Below are positions 14,763 through 21,474 of a stretch of 22,913 nt of DNA, in pieces (position 1 is the first letter of the stretch; the number at the start of each line of letters is the position of its first letter). This DNA is from a virus. The translations under genes and the position numbers were made by a program. The notes beneath the pieces are model-generated. The model saw only the letters and a list, made by a program, of their open reading frames with translations, did not search any database and had not been told where the DNA came from. Where the stretch lies: the IMG/VR virus record IMGVR_UViG_3300047481_000096, positions 1 to 22,913 of that record, one strand, 5' to 3'.

Positions 14763-16821
14763 TTGGCCTTCCTCCTAAAATCTCCTGAATGCCCTTTGCT
14801 GAGTCAATCGCCAGGCGCTGATCGTCTTCATCGACCTTGGCCAATGTTTCGATTGTCTTGGCATTGCGCTCTGCTGTGCCTGCTGCTTTGTAGTCTGCAT
14901 CGGCCAGAGTGTTGATAACGTCAGCTCGAGCTTTTGCGGCCCTGGCTGTTGCTTCTTCAGCTGCGGCCTGCAAGAAGACTGCATTCGGATCGCCCTGCGC
15001 TTGCTGCGCCGCCATCTCCGCGGCCATTGCCTCTGCTTCTTCCTGTGTCGGTTTGACCACGCCCATGCGGATCAACTTCTGTCGGAAATAATCTCGAGCC
15101 TCTGCGATACCCTCGCCTTCCATGTTCATCATCGCCATCGCGCCCAAAACTTGAAGCGTCTCTGGGTCTTGGGTGATCTGCATCATTCCAAGAATAGATC
15201 GCACCACCGCCTGGCGTTTGCTGCTCGAGGAAGGTCCAACGTCCACAATGACATCGAGGTCGGCAGTCGAGAGGTCGTTCTCCATCTCCATCTCGCCAGC
15301 CTCTGAGATTGTCGGCTTCATCAGCTCAAGACTCTCCATCTCGCCAGCCAGGCCCACGCCCTTCATCCGACGGCCTTCTTCAACGTAAACGTCCTTAGCC
15401 ATCGAGAGCCATATCTCGCCTGACCGACGAACAGCCTTGGCCATGTTCGACATATAGATGAAGGTCTGCATATCCATGCGCTGCTGGATAAGCTCCACAG
15501 CCTTGCCAGAGATATTCGAGACAATCTGCTCTTGTTGGCCAGCATTGCCGAGAATGTCCTGAATGTCTTGCTCTGTGACTTGTAAAAGACCAGCCAGGGC
15601 CGGGGGTATGGCCGCTGACCGGGTATAAGCGACTGGCCCGGTAACTTGCTGAGATCCGTCTGGACCTGTGACCGGGTTTACCAATAGATAAGGGAAGTTC
15701 CGAAGGTTGTCCTCTGACCACATGATCTGGTGGCCAGCAACCTGTTCTGGAGTCAGGATCGGCTTCTCAATGCTCGAGTAGGCGCTGATCTCACCGAGCT
15801 TGGAGAGCTGCATATTCTTCAAGCGCTGCGCGTCCTTTGCGAGACGAACGTGGCCCATCATGCGCTCGATGTTGTCAATGAACCATCTCTTACCGTAGAC
15901 CGGGACAATGGGAATGTCCTTGCCTGCGATGTAGCCCAGATCATCAAGGATGCGGCCACCAGACATTAGGTATTTGTGGACCTTGCGCTTCTTGACCCGC
16001 TTCTGGCGAACCTCGACCGTACCGATGGCCGCAAACTCTTCGAGCCTCTCATCGTCCAGCTCGTCGCTTGTGTAGCGCTCTTCCTCGCCAGAGATGTTCT
16101 GGAAGATTCGTACCGTGGTGTTGACATCCTCGACCTTGTAATACTCGGCGATGTAGACAACGTCGGGCGTGGCCCAGTCAAACTCGTATTGATGGATCTC
16201 TTTGGGCCAGGTCGCTGGATCGTCGCCCCACTGCTCCATATAAGCTTCGCGGGTAAGAGCTGTCAGCACAAAGCATCGACGGGCATCGGCCTTGTCTTGA
16301 CGTTTGGCATTCAGATCAAAGAAGACTGAGCTGTCAGCATCGAAGATTGGCTCGATGATGATGCGCTGCTTCTCGTTCTCATCATCCTCTTCGTCTTCAT
16401 AAACCGTCCGAAGGCGCCAGGCTCCAAAGCCACCACCGACCGCTTCCTCGAATCCGTTGTCGTAGGCTTCCTCGGCGCTCGAGTCCATCTCGTCTGCACG
16501 GTAGAGCTTGTCGCAAGTGTCAGCGATCTTCGACTCGGGCCTGCCATCACGCGGCACATAATCGACGGTGATTCTATTGTTGCGGTATTCGTTGATGATG
16601 CGAGTCACGGCCAACATAATCTTGTTGACCTCGAACTTCGGTTTGTTTTCGTATTGCTCTCGAAGTGGGCCTTCCCACTGAGCGCCTGCGATGGAATAAA
16701 AGCGACGGTCTTGCAGGCATTGAAGGCGTTCGTCTCGAACTGCCTCTTGGATTCTGTCGAACTCGGCCAGGGCTTCGGCGTGAATATTCGCCAGGCGCTG
16801 GTCGTTAGTTAGTCGGGCCAT
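14755..16821 (-). CDS. Portal protein, P22 gp1-like
   Basis: A 688-residue portal of the P22 type (P22 gp1 has 725). It forms the dodecameric ring through which DNA enters and leaves the head. Matching features are the N-terminal helix block (RLANIHAEALAEFDRIQEAV), the phrase RFYSIAGAQWEGPLREQYEN followed by KPKFEVNKIMLAVTRIINEY, the segment VDYVPRDG, and a long C-terminal helical region (about 590-680) rich in Ala/Glu/Gln that would form the barrel or crown. The barrel-like tail is shorter than in P22. The ATG at 16821 has GGAG upstream and lies 27 bases after the large terminase stop, in the canonical terminase-portal order. Confidence 0.92.
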   Translation of the reverse strand: MARLTNDQRLANIHAEALAEFDRIQEAVRDERLQCLQDRRFYSIAGAQWEGPLREQYENKPKFEVNKIMLAVTRIINEYRNNRITVDYVPRDGRPESKIADTCDKLYRADEMDSSAEEAYDNGFEEAVGGGFGAWRLRTVYEDEEDDENEKQRIIIEPIFDADSSVFFDLNAKRQDKADARRCFVLTALTREAYMEQWGDDPATWPKEIHQYEFDWATPDVVYIAEYYKVEDVNTTVRIFQNISGEEERYTSDELDDERLEEFAAIGTVEVRQKRVKKRKVHKYLMSGGRILDDLGYIAGKDIPIVPVYGKRWFIDNIERMMGHVRLAKDAQRLKNMQLSKLGEISAYSSIEKPILTPEQVAGHQIMWSEDNLRNFPYLLVNPVTGPDGSQQVTGPVAYTRSAAIPPALAGLLQVTEQDIQDILGNAGQQEQIVSNISGKAVELIQQRMDMQTFIYMSNMAKAVRRSGEIWLSMAKDVYVEEGRRMKGVGLAGEMESLELMKPTISEAGEMEMENDLSTADLDVIVDVGPSSSSKRQAVVRSILGMMQITQDPETLQVLGAMAMMNMEGEGIAEARDYFRQKLIRMGVVKPTQEEAEAMAAEMAAQQAQGDPNAVFLQAAAEEATARAAKARADVINTLADADYKAAGTAERNAKTIETLAKVDEDDQRLAIDSAKGIQEILGGRPIG

Positions 16822-16848
16822 TTCAGCTCCTTACGTTTTTTGAATTGT

Positions 16849-18069
16849 CTACCAATTATTCTTGACAGGCAAGGGCGTGACCACGGCGGCGGCTGGTTTC
16901 GCGGCGCGTCTGACACCTTCGCAGGCGTATCTCAGGGCATCGATAACATGATTCTCTCGGTCCTCGAGCCTGGGCAGAATCTTCCCGGTCAGCGGGTCTT
17001 GCTTGTAAGAGTAGAGCGTCAGCTCGTCGATGGTATGAACGCAACGCGGATGTACAACGATGTCATAGGATTTGAGCCATTCGACACCCTCCTCGACCGA
17101 GTTGGCTCCTTTGACCGCGCTCATTATCTTCGGGAATCCATTGGCTCTCATGTAAGAGATTGTCTCGGGCCGGGAGGAATCCGCGACGATTGGCCACTTC
17201 TCAGCCTCTGGGACCGAGAAGAACAGAGCTGGCGTGTCGGTGATCTCGCAGCCGACCATATAAGCCTCGTAATCAACGAACAGAGTGCGGCCAACGATGT
17301 GGCAACGCACCAAGACTGTCGGATCTATGGCAAAGCCCCAGTCTGCGCCCAGGCGGTGGATCGCGTCTTTCGGTGCCTCGAACTCCTCGACTTTCCAGTT
17401 CTTGAAGACTCTCGTCTGGGAGTTGGTGACGTACGCGCCCTTCCAGACATGGAGATACTTGTCCATGTCCCTGCCGCGGTCGTACTCCATCTCTTGCTTA
17501 AGGACCGTCGGGAACCAGGGATTGCCCTCATAGTTGACCTCGACCACGATGGCATCTGGAGGCGGGTTTGGACCTCGCAAGAGGTGATCCACTGGATCAG
17601 ACTCGTACCGTGGATTCCAGGTAAACAGCAGCTCGGAGTCAGGCTTCCTGATCGTCGGGCGCAATAGGTCCAGACTGCGCTGGGAAAGACTTTGGGCCTC
17701 TTCTACCCAGGCGATGTCGTAGCCCTCGAGCGACTTGATCGAGTCGGCCGTGTGGTTCTGCATCCCTTGGAAGATGATTCTCCCGCCTCGGGGGGTCAGT
17801 ATTTGATCCCGCTGCACCTCGAAGAGCTGCCCGACCTGTAGCTTCTCGATCTTTTCCTCGAGCAACTTCTTGACCGACTGGTTGAGCGACTTCTGGACCT
17901 CACGGACGCATACAACGTCGGTCTTGTTAGTCACGCACCTTCGGATGATGTATTCAGCGAATGCGTGGGATTTGCCTGATCCGCGGCCACCGAAGGCTGC
18001 GCGGTATCGAGCTGGCTTAGTTAGAACATCGACGGCCCAGCGTGGGATTTCAATGTTGAGGGTCGACAA
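16849..18069 (-). CDS. Terminase large subunit (Terminase_3 type packaging ATPase/nuclease)
   Basis: A 406-residue DNA packaging motor. The ATPase domain shows Walker A GGRGSGKS (27-34), Walker B IAWVEEA (119-125, catalytic Glu within EE) and the coupling motif FTWNP (149-153). The RNase H-like nuclease domain shows three acidic sites: LGADWGFAIDP (D242), VADSSRPETI (D296) and NHVIDALRY (D376). This combination is that of the PBSX/Terminase_3 family rather than lambda GpA. It starts at TTG 18069, inside the last 20 bases of the small terminase gene, with GGTGAG eight bases upstream; I see no ATG start near. The length is slightly short for the family but all motifs are intact, so it should be active. 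Confidence 0.95.
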   Translation of the reverse strand: MSTLNIEIPRWAVDVLTKPARYRAAFGGRGSGKSHAFAEYIIRRCVTNKTDVVCVREVQKSLNQSVKKLLEEKIEKLQVGQLFEVQRDQILTPRGGRIIFQGMQNHTADSIKSLEGYDIAWVEEAQSLSQRSLDLLRPTIRKPDSELLFTWNPRYESDPVDHLLRGPNPPPDAIVVEVNYEGNPWFPTVLKQEMEYDRGRDMDKYLHVWKGAYVTNSQTRVFKNWKVEEFEAPKDAIHRLGADWGFAIDPTVLVRCHIVGRTLFVDYEAYMVGCEITDTPALFFSVPEAEKWPIVADSSRPETISYMRANGFPKIMSAVKGANSVEEGVEWLKSYDIVVHPRCVHTIDELTLYSYKQDPLTGKILPRLEDRENHVIDALRYACEGVRRAAKPAAAVVTPLPVKNNW

Positions 18070-18433
18070 TGGTCAATCTCACCTCTGAAACCAATGGACC
18101 GCCACCAGGGCCGCTAATCTCGCTCTCAACCTTGTCTGAGTATCCGTGCTTGGTCAGCATCAGCTTGCTGATCGTGGAGTTGTAGTCGCCTTTTAGACCG
18201 CCCTTGAGCAGCTCTCGCTCTTGTTTGGTCATTATTTTCCCTAAGATGTCCGAAAAACTTTCGTTTTCCTTTGCCCACTCGTAGACAGTCGACCTTCTCT
18301 TATCGATGTAGAGTGCAAGACCAGCAATAGTTGGCACTTCTTCCTCTGCGACGTAGCCGCCGTTCACATACTCTTCTGCCTTCTTGATGATGGCATCGTT
18401 GAGTTGTTTTGGTCGGCCAACAGGGTTCTTCAT
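18050..18433 (-). CDS. Terminase small subunit (gp3-like DNA packaging protein)
   Basis: A 127-residue protein that should recognise the packaging start site and recruit the large subunit. The N-terminal half (VGRPKQLNDAIIKKAEEYVN and PTIAGLALYIDKRRSTVYEW) is a helix-turn-helix of the type in small terminases, with AGLALYIDKRRSTVYEW as the recognition unit. The middle (MTKQERELLKGGLKGDYNST then ISKLMLTKHGYSDK) is a highly characteristic block of gp3-type packaging proteins. The C-terminal Gly-rich tail would contact the motor. Its start overlaps the preceding winged-helix gene as ATGA (18430-18433), and its end overlaps the large subunit by 20 bases. Confidence 0.9.
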   Translation of the reverse strand: MKNPVGRPKQLNDAIIKKAEEYVNGGYVAEEEVPTIAGLALYIDKRRSTVYEWAKENESFSDILGKIMTKQERELLKGGLKGDYNSTISKLMLTKHGYSDKVESEISGPGGGPLVSEVRLTIVDPQH

Positions 18434-18675
18434 GCCTGCGCTTCCGTCTTGAGTTTGTAGGTCCAGATTTCCTTGCGCCCGAATCCTTTGACCCGAGCAA
18501 TCTTCTCTTGTTCGATCAGACCGCGTTTGCGTAGGTGAGCCAGGCTCATGCTGATCTGGCCATCCGACAGCTCGGGGTGCTTCTCTTTCAAGTCTGCGTG
18601 AGTCAGCGGTTCACCATTCAAGCAAGCCCTGATTTTAGTGACTGCGCCTGAACGCTCTTTTTTGATCTCTTCCAT
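18430..18675 (-). CDS. Small winged-helix DNA-binding protein
   Basis: An 81-residue protein with a winged helix-turn-helix pattern: a first helix about residues 9-20, LTHADLKEKHPELSDGQISM (helices 2 and 3) and the wing LRKRGLIEQEKIARVKGFGR with KEIWTYKL. This resembles MarR-like or transcription-factor-type small regulators. The frame is open to 18747, but the ATG at 18675 is supported by AAGGAG seven bases upstream. It lies just downstream of an A/T-rich palindrome (18692-18711), the obvious candidate for its own operator, and is coupled to the small terminase by ATGA. It may regulate the switch from early leftward genes to packaging genes. Confidence 0.7.
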   Translation of the reverse strand: MEEIKKERSGAVTKIRACLNGEPLTHADLKEKHPELSDGQISMSLAHLRKRGLIEQEKIARVKGFGRKEIWTYKLKTEAQA

Positions 18676-18691
18676 GATGATTCTCCTTGGC

Positions 18692-18711
18692 AATAATTGT
18701 AAACGATTATT
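18692..18711. promoter_or_regulatory. Candidate operator: near-palindromic A/T-rich site
   Basis: Arms AATAAT and ATTATT surround GT..AC, giving 16 of 20 positions symmetric. On the minus strand it contains a TACAAT sequence (18696-18701) that could serve as a -10 element, although no good -35 is visible. It overlaps the stop of the 39-residue gene and lies 17 bases before the ATG of the winged-helix gene, with the AAGGAG between. Binding here would block transcription into the terminase genes. Confidence 0.45.
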
Positions 18712-18826
18712 TCCCGAGAAGCACTTGGGTTGCTCGACGCAGTGCATCTATTGCGCTGGAGAGTCGACCTTGGAAGAATCTGCGCCTTCTGTATGTTTCG
18801 ACAAAAGTTCTAATGACTCGTTTCAT
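18707..18826 (-). CDS. Small basic protein, 39 residues
   Basis: A short gene filling the gap between the 90-residue protein and the winged-helix gene. Its ATG overlaps the preceding stop (ATGA, 18823-18826) and GGGGAG lies just upstream. The product begins MKRVIRTFVETYRRRRFFQG and ends RRATQVLLGK, so it is strongly basic with one helix likely. No family is recognised. The coupling and ribosome binding site make it likely to be translated. Confidence 0.6.
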   Translation of the reverse strand: MKRVIRTFVETYRRRRFFQGRLSSAIDALRRATQVLLGK

Positions 18827-19095
18827 TTTTCTCCCCTTTCTCTGATCTTCCCGCTGCACTCGTCTGCCACGGCCTCAAGGTCTGGGTAGTGAACACGGGC
18901 GTGCTTGTTGGCTATATCCTCACAGATCTTCGCACACGCCTCACGCTCAGTCTGAACGCCTTTGACCAACGCATTTGTCCAGTTCTCTGCGATTTGCCAC
19001 TCCAACTCTTTAAGCAAGTCTTCAATGGTGTCTCCGTGGCCTGTGGAGTAACCCTGCTCCATCATCCAGTTGGCTATTTTTTGTAGGTCAGTCAT
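18823..19095 (-). CDS. Phage hypothetical with EREACAxICE motif
   Basis: A 90-residue helical protein. The C-terminal part (TEREACAKICEDIANKHARV, then ADECSGKIRERGEK) carries a motif common in short phage proteins: a helix ExExCAxICE followed about 20-25 residues later by an AxxIRxR helix. The function of this family is unknown to me. The protein 200 bases upstream (80 residues) has the same motif, so these are probably paralogues. The ATG at 19095 has GGAGAT upstream and overlaps the previous stop by 8 bases. Confidence 0.65.
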   Translation of the reverse strand: MTDLQKIANWMMEQGYSTGHGDTIEDLLKELEWQIAENWTNALVKGVQTEREACAKICEDIANKHARVHYPDLEAVADECSGKIRERGEK

Positions 19096-19297
19096 TCGTA
19101 TCTCCTATCCACACCTCTGATTTAGCGGCCTCAAGAAAACCAATCATCTTCAGACGGTCGCGCACGCTTGTACTCATAATCCTGTACCGCCCATCCTTGA
19201 TACCGAACAGCATGATGGATTCAAAGTTTTCAGCGATTGCTTTCTCAAGCACCTCTTTCACGGCCTTCTTCTCGTCTTTGAGGTTTACTATTTTCAT
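19088..19297 (-). CDS. Conserved small phage hypothetical
   Basis: A 69-residue protein beginning MKIVNLKDEKKAVKEVLEKA, followed by SIMLFGIKDGRYRIMSTSV and a helix ending in KSEVW. The pattern of a strand, a helix, then a FGxKDGxxxI hairpin and a final amphipathic helix recurs in small proteins of temperate and lytic phages of proteobacteria; I know no function for it. It is coupled to the upstream gene by ATGA (19294-19297) and overlaps the next gene by 8 bases. Confidence 0.6.
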   Translation of the reverse strand: MKIVNLKDEKKAVKEVLEKAIAENFESIMLFGIKDGRYRIMSTSVRDRLKMIGFLEAAKSEVWIGDTND

Positions 19298-19536
19298 TTC
19301 TCACCCCACGCACCAACCTCACCAACTCTGGCTACATCAATACACCTTGCTCTGATTGCTGTGGAAGCCTCTGCTTTCGTGATCCATGCGCCATTCCGCT
19401 CCATGTTTTCACAGATCAAGGCACACTTCTCACGCTCAATATCCACAGCCCAGTTAACCAGCTTGTAGATAAAATCATCAGCATCGAGGCCTTGCGGCAA
19501 TGCTTCTATTAGTTCTGCAATCTCTTCTTTTGTCAT
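19294..19536 (-). CDS. Phage hypothetical with EREKCAxICE motif
   Basis: An 80-residue protein. Residues about 33-46 (DIEREKCALICENM) and the later AEASTAIRARCIDV form the same two-helix motif as in the 90-residue protein at 18823-19095, with the usual spacing. The N-terminus (MTKEEIAELIEALPQGLDAD) differs, so the shared part is a movable C-terminal module. It ends GEVGAWGEK, the same GEK ending as its paralogue. ATGA overlaps link it to both neighbours. Function unknown. Confidence 0.65.
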   Translation of the reverse strand: MTKEEIAELIEALPQGLDADDFIYKLVNWAVDIEREKCALICENMERNGAWITKAEASTAIRARCIDVARVGEVGAWGEK

Positions 19537-19787
19537 AGCTGCACCCCGAGAACCGTCTGCTTGACCCCCATATAAGGTGCCTCGAGCTTCATTGGCCTGC
19601 CAGAGGCGACGAATGTCGAGAGCGCCCTCTCATGCGTTCCAATCTTGTCGACCAGGTCCAAGCGCTGCAATAACCTCAGAATGCCATAAGGCTCACGCTG
19701 GTGGCCAAGGTAATCTGCGACCTCTTTGGCTGTGTGCGGCTGGCGCAGATAATCCAGCACCTTTTGTTCGTTTGGACTGAGTTTCAT
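19533..19787 (-). CDS. Winged-helix-like phage protein
   Basis: An 84-residue protein with a clear winged helix-turn-helix layout: LSPNEQKVLDYLRQPHTAKE (helices 1 and 2), then VADYLGHQREPYGILRLLQR as recognition helix and LDLVDKIGTHERALSTFVA as wing. It resembles the small phage-encoded wHTH proteins often labelled DNA-binding or helix-turn-helix domain proteins. The remaining 20 residues are less structured. The ATG at 19787 is chosen over 19814 because it forms ATGA with the preceding stop (19784-19787). It could be a second regulator in this operon besides the 81-residue one. Confidence 0.65.
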   Translation of the reverse strand: MKLSPNEQKVLDYLRQPHTAKEVADYLGHQREPYGILRLLQRLDLVDKIGTHERALSTFVASGRPMKLEAPYMGVKQTVLGVQL

Positions 19788-19999
19788 TTGCGCTCTTCCT
19801 GTTTTTCCATCCACATTCCAACGCAGACTTGCTCCAGCTCCCAGTTCGGGTTGCCGTTGATCTTGACCTTCAATGCGTCTGCGCGGCCGTGCTTGTAGGC
19901 TTCTGCGTAAATCTCGACGGGGCTTTGCGATGGCAATGTCAGCCAGAAAGCCACAAGCCCAATCGCCACCCCAACACCAAATCCAGCAATAGATTTCAT
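19784..19999 (-). CDS. Small single-pass membrane protein
   Basis: A 71-residue protein. Residues 4-22 (IAGFGVGVAIGLVAFWLTLP) are a continuous hydrophobic stretch that would act as a membrane anchor or uncleaved signal. The rest (VEIYAEAYKHGRADALKVKI and ELEQVCVGMWMEKQ) is a short soluble tail with the YxxGRxDALK pattern seen in small Rz- or unknown phage membrane proteins. A lysis role is possible but unsupported by any neighbour. ATG 19999 overlaps the previous stop as ATGA. Confidence 0.6.
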   Translation of the reverse strand: MKSIAGFGVGVAIGLVAFWLTLPSQSPVEIYAEAYKHGRADALKVKINGNPNWELEQVCVGMWMEKQEERK

Positions 20000-20157
20000 A
20001 TTTCGCTCACTTTCAAAGAGACCTTCACCGCCCTGGCTCCTTCTCTCTGGGCCGCGATTTCCTCCGCGCCTGCCTTGGTCGAGAAAAGCATCGGGAACCC
20101 CAGAGCGTCCCGAAGAACGCCCTGCTTGAGTTTTACGATCCACGCACGAAACATCAT
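19996..20157 (-). CDS. Small phage protein, 53 residues
   Basis: A 53-residue gene with ATGA overlaps at both ends (20154-20157 and 19996-19999). Two ATG codons are adjacent; the outer one forms the overlap. The product includes RAWIVKLKQGVLRDALGFPM and AGAEEIAAQREGARAVKVSL. This WIVKLxxGV...LFSTKAxAEEIAAQ... AxxVxVSL arrangement looks like a small beta-alpha-beta fold that is repeated in many phage genomes without known function. Its clean coupling to the frame upstream is one of the arguments that the erf-overlapping gene is real. Confidence 0.65.
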   Translation of the reverse strand: MMFRAWIVKLKQGVLRDALGFPMLFSTKAGAEEIAAQREGARAVKVSLKVSEI

Positions 20158-20339
20158 CGGAATAGCTCTGGGATGAAGTTAAGCGCCAGGAAGAGACTGA
20201 CCAAGAACACTGACCCCAGCAGGCAGTCGAGCTTGGAGTTCTGCTTTGCGTCGATCCTTCGCTGCCGTAATTCTTGCAACTGCTTCCCGGTCAGACTGAA
20301 CTGCGTTAATGGCGACTGTGAATATTTTTTTGAGTTCAT
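20154..20339 (-). CDS. Putative 61-residue membrane protein overlapping the 3' end of erf
   Basis: An open frame in a different phase from erf, sharing 161 bases with it. Evidence for it being a gene: the ATG at 20339 has GGAG seven bases upstream; its TGA overlaps the next ATG in the ATGA form found throughout this operon; and the product has a sensible layout, with a polar Gln/Arg-rich N-terminus (QFSLTGKQLQELRQRRIDAK) followed by one hydrophobic segment at about 38-58 (LLGSVFLVSLFLALNFIPEL). Against: no family recognised, and overlap this long needs conservation evidence. A shorter version starting after erf is less likely because no start with a ribosome binding site is seen there. Confidence 0.45.
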   Translation of the reverse strand: MNSKKYSQSPLTQFSLTGKQLQELRQRRIDAKQNSKLDCLLGSVFLVSLFLALNFIPELFR

Positions 20340-20844
20340 CGATGTTCTCCGATTCATTGATTGCGATTTCGTTGTCTACTATTGTGGATTCTGCGACCTT
20401 GACTGGTTTTGCAGCCTTAACCTCATGCGAATGCGCGTCTGCGTCGTTATCACCCTCGGTTGGGATTGCAAAGGACTGAAAGCAGGCGTACTTGTAGGCG
20501 GCTGACATGGCCTTGTTGGTGGCCTTGTCGCCCGAGTCCATCGCCTCACCGAACGTCTTGATCGTATGCTTGGACCCGTCTTCGGCGCTCACCAGATCAA
20601 ACTCGGCCTCGACCGTTACATAAAAGAGCGCGGTGCCTTTGGCGTTGACCCGCTCCTCGCAGCTGCGCGAGAGCATCCTCGGAAGAATGCAAAGGCCGTG
20701 CTGGGCCAAGAGCGGTGACATCGCGTTGTAAACCGCATCGATGCCGCGGAAATTAAAATTCTGCGCCTGGTTCTTCGAGTCCTTGGCAATGCCAATCTTC
20801 GAGAGCGCATCCTGAACTTTGTTGATTGCTTGGTAGACCTTCAT
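20179..20844 (-). CDS. erf: Erf-family single-strand annealing recombinase
   Basis: A 221-residue protein of the ERF superfamily, whose founder is P22 Erf (essential recombination function). It anneals complementary single strands during recombination and genome circularisation or concatemer formation. Typical features are the opening (INKVQDALSKIGIAKDSKNQ), NFNFRGIDAVYNAMSPLLAQ with HGL, the strand AKGTALFYVTVEAEFDLVSA with EDGS, and the block GEAMDSGDKATNKAMSAAYK followed by YACFQSFAIPTEGDND, which is the family hallmark (GxxxDxxDKAxxKAxTxAxKYxLxxxFxIPTGDDxDAD). The C-terminal third is a linker and helical tail. AAGGAG precedes the ATG at 20844, and a dedicated promoter lies just upstream. 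Confidence 0.93.
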   Translation of the reverse strand: MKVYQAINKVQDALSKIGIAKDSKNQAQNFNFRGIDAVYNAMSPLLAQHGLCILPRMLSRSCEERVNAKGTALFYVTVEAEFDLVSAEDGSKHTIKTFGEAMDSGDKATNKAMSAAYKYACFQSFAIPTEGDNDADAHSHEVKAAKPVKVAESTIVDNEIAINESENIDELKKIFTVAINAVQSDREAVARITAAKDRRKAELQARLPAGVSVLGQSLPGA

Positions 20845-20875
20845 TTTCTGCTCCTTCTTGGTTGATGATGGTTCT

Positions 20876-20903
20876 ATTGTAGCGATTCTATTGTTTAATG
20901 CAA
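20876..20903 (-). promoter_or_regulatory. Promoter of erf (TTGCAT-N16-TACAAT)
   Basis: Minus strand: -35 TTGCAT at 20903-20898, 16-base spacer, -10 TACAAT at 20881-20876. It lies 32 bases before the erf start and overlaps the end of the preceding gene. The same -35 and spacing occur at 21765-21792. The spacer contains AACAATAGAAT, an inverted copy of the motif in the other promoter, pointing to one regulator for both. Confidence 0.6.
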
Positions 20904-21187
20904 TAGATTCGGATGATTCGCCCGTGGGCGCTTGGGCGCTGGCTCGGTATGTATCCGACTGGCTCGAATCTTGAGTCTTTGAAGACTGCGCCCATCAGGT
21001 TCGGGTGGGCCTCTTCTGGGAGAGGGCAGACCTCATGGATCTGGTCTGAGCTGACCCTTCCCTGCTCCCTGGCGATTTTCTCGGCCAGAAAGCGTGCCTG
21101 CTCGAGCCACCAATCGAACCCTTGGGAAACCTTGGCCAGCCCTTTGTCTCGCCTCTGCCGCCCCTCAAAAAGCCCGATTTGGGTCAT
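20888..21187 (-). CDS. Conserved phage hypothetical, 99 residues
   Basis: A 99-residue protein starting at ATG 21187 in an ATGA overlap with the preceding stop. The body is helical (QGFDWWLEQARFLAEKIARE), then QGRVSSDQIHEVCPLPEEAH, and it ends in GYIPSQRPSAHGRIIRIYCI. The pattern RVxSDxxHxxxPLPxxxHPNxxGAVFxxxxFxxVGYxxSxRPSAHxRxIRxW is familiar to me from phage replication/recombination regions, always without a function; the layout suggests a winged-helix-like DNA-binding fold. A longer open frame upstream is out-of-gene readthrough and is not used. Confidence 0.7.
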   Translation of the reverse strand: MTQIGLFEGRQRRDKGLAKVSQGFDWWLEQARFLAEKIAREQGRVSSDQIHEVCPLPEEAHPNLMGAVFKDSRFEPVGYIPSQRPSAHGRIIRIYCIKQ

Positions 21188-21474
21188 AGTTCCTCCACGG
21201 TCACTTGGTAAAACTTGCCGTTCTTGTCCATCACGGTCATGGACTTCTTGGTGCTTTGCAGCCAGCCCTCGTCGGGGTGAAGATCGGAGTGAACCTTGCC
21301 GCAGCCAGCGACAATCCCATCCCGGTCGGGGCCGTTCAATGCGTCTTTGATGACGCTGGCAATCTTGTCGCAGTAGGCCAGGTTGATGTGATAGGGCTTG
21401 AGCTGCTCCTCGAACTCTTGTTGCTCGAGCTGCTGTTGGTGGTGGAGCGCTGCCTGGATGTCGTCGTCGTTCAT
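21184..21474 (-). CDS. Unknown early protein, 96 residues
   Basis: The ATG at 21474 overlaps the previous stop as ATGA, and GGGGA lies upstream; it is preferred over the in-frame ATG at 21486. Residues 1-30 are a Gln/Glu/His-rich helix (ALHHQQQLEQQEFEEQLKPY), probably a coiled coil. The rest contains NLAYCDKIASVIKDALNGPD and ends in a beta hairpin (MTVMDKNGKFYQVTVEEL). I recognise no family. Its position next to erf in the first leftward transcript suggests a role in replication or recombination, or in host takeover. Confidence 0.6.
   Translation of the reverse strand: MNDDDIQAALHHQQQLEQQEFEEQLKPYHINLAYCDKIASVIKDALNGPDRDGIVAGCGKVHSDLHPDEGWLQSTKKSMTVMDKNGKFYQVTVEEL

Noticed and set aside
16840-17667. 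Plus-strand 275-residue open frame opposite the large terminase
   Set aside because: Antisense to a gene with all terminase motifs intact; no independent support.
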